A stretch of 8,163 nt of DNA from Candidatus Bipolaricaulota bacterium (lineage in GTDB: Bacteria > Bipolaricaulota > Bipolaricaulia > RBG-16-55-9 > DRXL01), in the NCBI GenBank assembly GCA_025057405.1, contig JANWXV010000019.1, positions 1-8,163 of the forward strand, written 5' to 3'. The notes beneath the pieces were generated by a model. The model was not told where the DNA came from and made no database searches. It was given only the letters and a program-made list of their open reading frames with translations. The position numbers and the translations under genes were made by a program. The stretch's first letter is position 1. Each line of letters starts with the position of its first letter. Below, one piece after another: positions 6,409 to 8,163 of the stretch.

Positions 6409-6480
6409 GCGGGCGTAGCTCAGCGGTAGAGTACCGGCTTCCCAAGCCGGGTGTCGCGGGTTCGAATCCCGTCGCCCGCT
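6409..6480 (+). tRNA. tRNA-Gly (anticodon CCC)
   Basis: A full cloverleaf. Acceptor GCGGGCG (6409-6415) pairs with CGCCCGC (6473-6479). The D arm GCTC/GAGT closes with a G-T pair, the anticodon stem is CCGGC/GCCGG with loop TTCCCAA, and the T arm GCGGG/CCCGT has loop TTCGAAT. The anticodon CCC at 6441-6443 reads GGG. The discriminator base is T6480 and no CCA follows (CTCG), so CCA must be added after transcription. U8 (6416) is present, so the tRNA could be a substrate of the divergently encoded ThiI. Its 3' end is 6 bp from the stop of the convergent deacetylase gene, and no terminator is visible. Confidence 0.97.
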
Positions 6481-6486
6481 CTCGCT

Positions 6487-7317
6487 TTATCCGTCTAACC
6501 CCCTCAACAACGCGTGAATGTTCTTCCCCAAATCTTCAACGCAGTAGCCGCCCTCTAATACAGCGAACGTCGGAAGCCCCAGCGCGCGTAGGCGCTGCCC
6601 AATGCTCTCATAGCACCCCGTCGTCAGACCCAGCGACGCCAACGGGTCTTTAGAATACGTATCAAACCCCGCAGAGATCGCTACTTGTTCGACTCCCGTC
6701 AGGTCTATGGACGAGAGTGCTTCGTCCAGCGTCCGAAGATAGGCCCTGTCGCCGCAGTTGAAGGGCACAGGGTAATTGTAGCAGTTCTGCTCGGAGCGCA
6801 GCCCCGTCCCCGGATAGTTGGGGAAGCTGTGCACCGAGAGATAAACGACTTGGGGATCCCCCAGAAAGATCGCCTGAGTGCCGTCGCCGTGATGACCGTC
6901 TATGTCAACGATCAGCGTCTTCTGGCCCGACGCTCTGACGGCAATCGCAATGTTGTTAAAATAGCAAAACCCCGCGACGCGCTCTCTCGCGGCGTGGTGC
7001 CCCGGCGGGCGCATCAGCGCGAAGCCGTGCAGCTTCATCGCTTGGATCGCCGCGCCTGCGGAGAGCCGCGCGTACTCAAAGATATTGGGGTATCGGGGAG
7101 AGTCGGGGTCGTAGAAGCGCAGTTGCTTTACGTCTTCGAGGTGTCTGGGCGTGTGGACGAGCAGCAGCTCTCTTTCGGTGGCGGGTTCCGCAGGGACGAA
7201 CTCGTAGCCGAGTTGGGGATCGCTCAAGAACTCATAAGCGCGAGCGAGCCGTTGGGGGTTTTCGGGGTGTCCGGGGGCACCGTACTCCAAGCAGTGTGGA
7301 TGCCAGATCAGCTTCAT
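6487..7317 (-). CDS. Histone deacetylase / AcuC-family amidohydrolase
   Basis: A zinc-dependent deacetylase-fold enzyme that removes acetyl groups from lysine or small amides. Its substrate is unknown. All core residues are visible: RPPGHHA with the His107-His108 pair, GFCYFNN (116-122), DIDGHHGDG (138-146) giving metal ligands Asp140 and His142, GFDT (217-220) giving Asp219, and LEGGY (254-258) with the catalytic Tyr258. It is 276 aa, shorter than AcuC (about 380) and at the small end of bacterial HDAC-like proteins, but no core motif is missing. The ATG at 7315-7317 gives MKLIWHPHC, which matches the family N-terminus. No Shine-Dalgarno is present; the preceding 20 nt are almost all A and T with a duplicated TTAATAATTT block. 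It lies 37 bp downstream of tRNA-Ile on the same strand and may be read from that promoter. Confidence 0.93.
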   Translation of the reverse strand: MKLIWHPHCLEYGAPGHPENPQRLARAYEFLSDPQLGYEFVPAEPATERELLLVHTPRHLEDVKQLRFYDPDSPRYPNIFEYARLSAGAAIQAMKLHGFALMRPPGHHAARERVAGFCYFNNIAIAVRASGQKTLIVDIDGHHGDGTQAIFLGDPQVVYLSVHSFPNYPGTGLRSEQNCYNYPVPFNCGDRAYLRTLDEALSSIDLTGVEQVAISAGFDTYSKDPLASLGLTTGCYESIGQRLRALGLPTFAVLEGGYCVEDLGKNIHALLRGLDG

Positions 7318-7345
7318 TTTTTAATAATTTTTTAATAATTTAATT
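7318..7345. repeat. AT-rich tract with tandem TTAATAATTT blocks
   Basis: Nearly pure A/T sequence directly before the deacetylase start, in an otherwise GC-rich window. It contains TTAATAATTT twice (7321-7330 and 7332-7341), each preceded by a T-run. On the minus strand it would be an unstructured A-rich leader that could help initiation without a Shine-Dalgarno site, or a -10-like region (TATTAA). I find no matching -35. Confidence 0.55.
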
Positions 7346-7354
7346 GCCCCGTGT

Positions 7355-7429
7355 TGGTGGGTCTAGGAAGAATTGAACTTCCGACCTCGCGCTTATCAGG
7401 CGCGCGCTCTACCACTGAGCTATAGACCC
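7355..7429 (-). tRNA. tRNA-Ile (anticodon GAT)
   Basis: Cloverleaf on the minus strand. Acceptor GGGTCTA pairs with TAGACCC, the D arm is GCTC/GAGC, the anticodon stem CGCGC/GCGCG has loop CTGATAA, and the T arm GGAAG/CTTCC has loop TTCAATT. The anticodon GAT is at 7395-7397. Discriminator A (7358) is followed by an encoded CCA (7355-7357), unlike the tRNA-Gly in this window. U8 (7422) is present. It stands alone rather than in a 16S-23S spacer: no rRNA sequence is nearby, and its own promoter is directly upstream. Confidence 0.97.
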
Positions 7430-7441
7430 AAAGCCAGAATT

Positions 7442-7470
7442 ATTTTAAACGCCAGAACCATTTCTGTCAA
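7442..7470 (-). promoter_or_regulatory. Promoter of tRNA-Ile
   Basis: On the minus strand a perfect TTGACA (7465-7470) is followed after 17 bp by TAAAAT (7442-7447, 5 of 6). Transcription would start about 5 nt before the mature tRNA 5' end at 7429. The -35 box lies within one arm of the inverted repeat at 7465-7490. Confidence 0.75.
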
Positions 7471-7490
7471 ACGGGGGAGTCCGTTTGACA
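7465..7490. repeat. Perfect 10-bp inverted repeat overlapping the tRNA-Ile -35 box
   Basis: TGTCAAACGG (7465-7474) and CCGTTTGACA (7481-7490) are perfect inverted repeats around a 6-nt loop GGGAGT. Each arm carries TTGACA on one strand. It lies 30 bp beyond the stop codon of the dienoyl-CoA reductase-like gene, so it could be a 3' hairpin for that mRNA. No T-run follows it on either strand, so it is not a standard intrinsic terminator. A protein-binding dyad over the tRNA promoter is the alternative. Confidence 0.6.
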
Positions 7491-7519
7491 CACCCTTCCG
7501 TTGGTTCCACAGGCTCTCG

Positions 7520-8163
7520 CTACTCGGTGATCCGTTCCAACTGCCCCAGATAGTGCCCGTGCCCCAGCCATTGGCCCCCGTCTATGACCAACGCTTCGCC
7601 GGTGATGAAGCTCGCGTAGTCGGAGACGAGATAAGCCGCCGCATGGGCGATCTCTATCGGCTGCCCAAAACGCTTCAGGGGCACCGTCGCTTCGACCAGC
7701 TTCTTCGCTTCGGGACTGGCCCAGAGCGCCTTCCCTGCCCCTTCGGTATCTATCGGGCCGGGCGCAATCGCGTTCACTCTAATTTTATAGCGCGCCCACT
7801 CGACGGCGAGCGTCTTGGTCATCGCCAAGACTCCGGCTTTGGCACAGGCGCTGTGCACCGTTCCCGGCCCCCCTGTCCACGCATACGTCGCCAAGATATT
7901 CAGAATATTTCCCCCGGTCTTCTGGGCGATCATCTCTTTACCGACGGCGCGCGAGCAATAGAACGTCCCGTCCAGCACAATCCCCACCACGGCCCGCCAA
8001 CCGTTGACCGAGAGGTCCTCCGCACGACAGATGAAATTCCCCGCAGCGTTGTTCACCAAAATATCTATCTTGCCGAAGCGCTCTTTGGTCACCGCAACCA
8101 AATTATCAACTTGGGCCGGCTCGCGCACATCGGTAGGCACAGCGAGCGCCTTAGCGCCCAGCT
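7520..8163 (-). CDS. fadH: Short-chain dehydrogenase, 2,4-dienoyl-CoA reductase type; 5' end cut by window edge
   Basis: The last 213 residues of an NAD(P)-dependent SDR; the frame is open to the right edge (first whole codon at 8161). The N-terminal GxxxGxG cofactor loop is outside. Visible parts are the VPTDVR segment that follows the second strand, NNAAGNF (the NNAG motif), and the active-site stretch where the usual Tyr of YxxxK is Ser (HSACAKAG). Then come RVNAIAPGPI and a C-terminal DGGQWL. Ser in place of Tyr before the Lys, with GPI-x-TEG after it, is typical of 2,4-dienoyl-CoA reductases (human DECR1, Bacillus FadH/YkuF) rather than ordinary alcohol-type SDRs. This suggests a role in beta-oxidation of unsaturated fatty acids. 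The GTG at 8140 is internal, since conserved sequence continues upstream. Reductase specificity is inferred from these motifs only. Confidence 0.88.
   Translation of the reverse strand, partial: LGAKALAVPTDVREPAQVDNLVAVTKERFGKIDILVNNAAGNFICRAEDLSVNGWRAVVGIVLDGTFYCSRAVGKEMIAQKTGGNILNILATYAWTGGPGTVHSACAKAGVLAMTKTLAVEWARYKIRVNAIAPGPIDTEGAGKALWASPEAKKLVEATVPLKRFGQPIEIAHAAAYLVSDYASFITGEALVIDGGQWLGHGHYLGQLERITE

Overview
The window holds seven protein genes (two cut by the window edges), two tRNA genes and two related GC-rich palindromic repeats. Genes are tightly packed and nothing longer than about 170 bp is non-coding. The sequence is moderately GC-rich and uses ATG, GTG and TTG starts. It has good sigma70-type promoters (TTGACA/TATAAT-like, with an extended TGC before the -10) and a mix of Shine-Dalgarno and apparently leaderless genes. 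This points to a bacterium. I cannot name a phylum from the sequence. The combination of a DUF151 bifunctional-nuclease gene, dispersed CCCTCACC-ended palindromes and one tRNA gene lacking CCA would suit Chloroflexota or a deep-branching candidate phylum, but that is only a guess.

Layout. Positions 1-1048 (minus): the N-terminal 349 residues of an acetyl-/acyl-CoA synthetase, with a 71-bp palindromic element inside its reading frame. 1068-1149: a second copy of that element in the opposite orientation, filling the gap between this gene and glmS. 1152-2984 (minus): glmS, glucosamine-6-phosphate synthase. 2985-3151: a divergent promoter region. 3152-3658 and 3669-4847 (plus): a DUF151 bifunctional nuclease followed by phosphoglycerate kinase, probably one operon. 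4850-6337 (minus): thiI with a C-terminal rhodanese domain, convergent with pgk with a 2-bp gap. 6338-6408: back-to-back promoters for thiI (leaderless GTG) and tRNA-Gly(CCC). 6409-6480 (plus): tRNA-Gly. 6487-7317 (minus): a small AcuC/histone-deacetylase-family amidohydrolase. 7355-7429 (minus): tRNA-Ile(GAT) with encoded CCA and a strong promoter overlapping a 10-bp inverted repeat. 7520-8163 (minus): a short-chain dehydrogenase of the 2,4-dienoyl-CoA reductase type, cut at its N-terminus by the window edge.

How the genes fit together. Most are housekeeping genes: amino-sugar synthesis, glycolysis, tRNA thiolation/thiamine, tRNAs. Three touch acyl-CoA metabolism: the acyl-CoA synthetase, the dienoyl-CoA reductase-like SDR and the AcuC-like deacetylase, whose Bacillus relative deacetylates acetyl-CoA synthetase. 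They are not adjacent, so the link is only suggestive. I see no defence system, CRISPR array, transposase or phage gene. The most unusual signal is the palindromic element that has become in-frame coding sequence in the acyl-CoA synthetase gene, with an inverted relative just upstream of the same gene.
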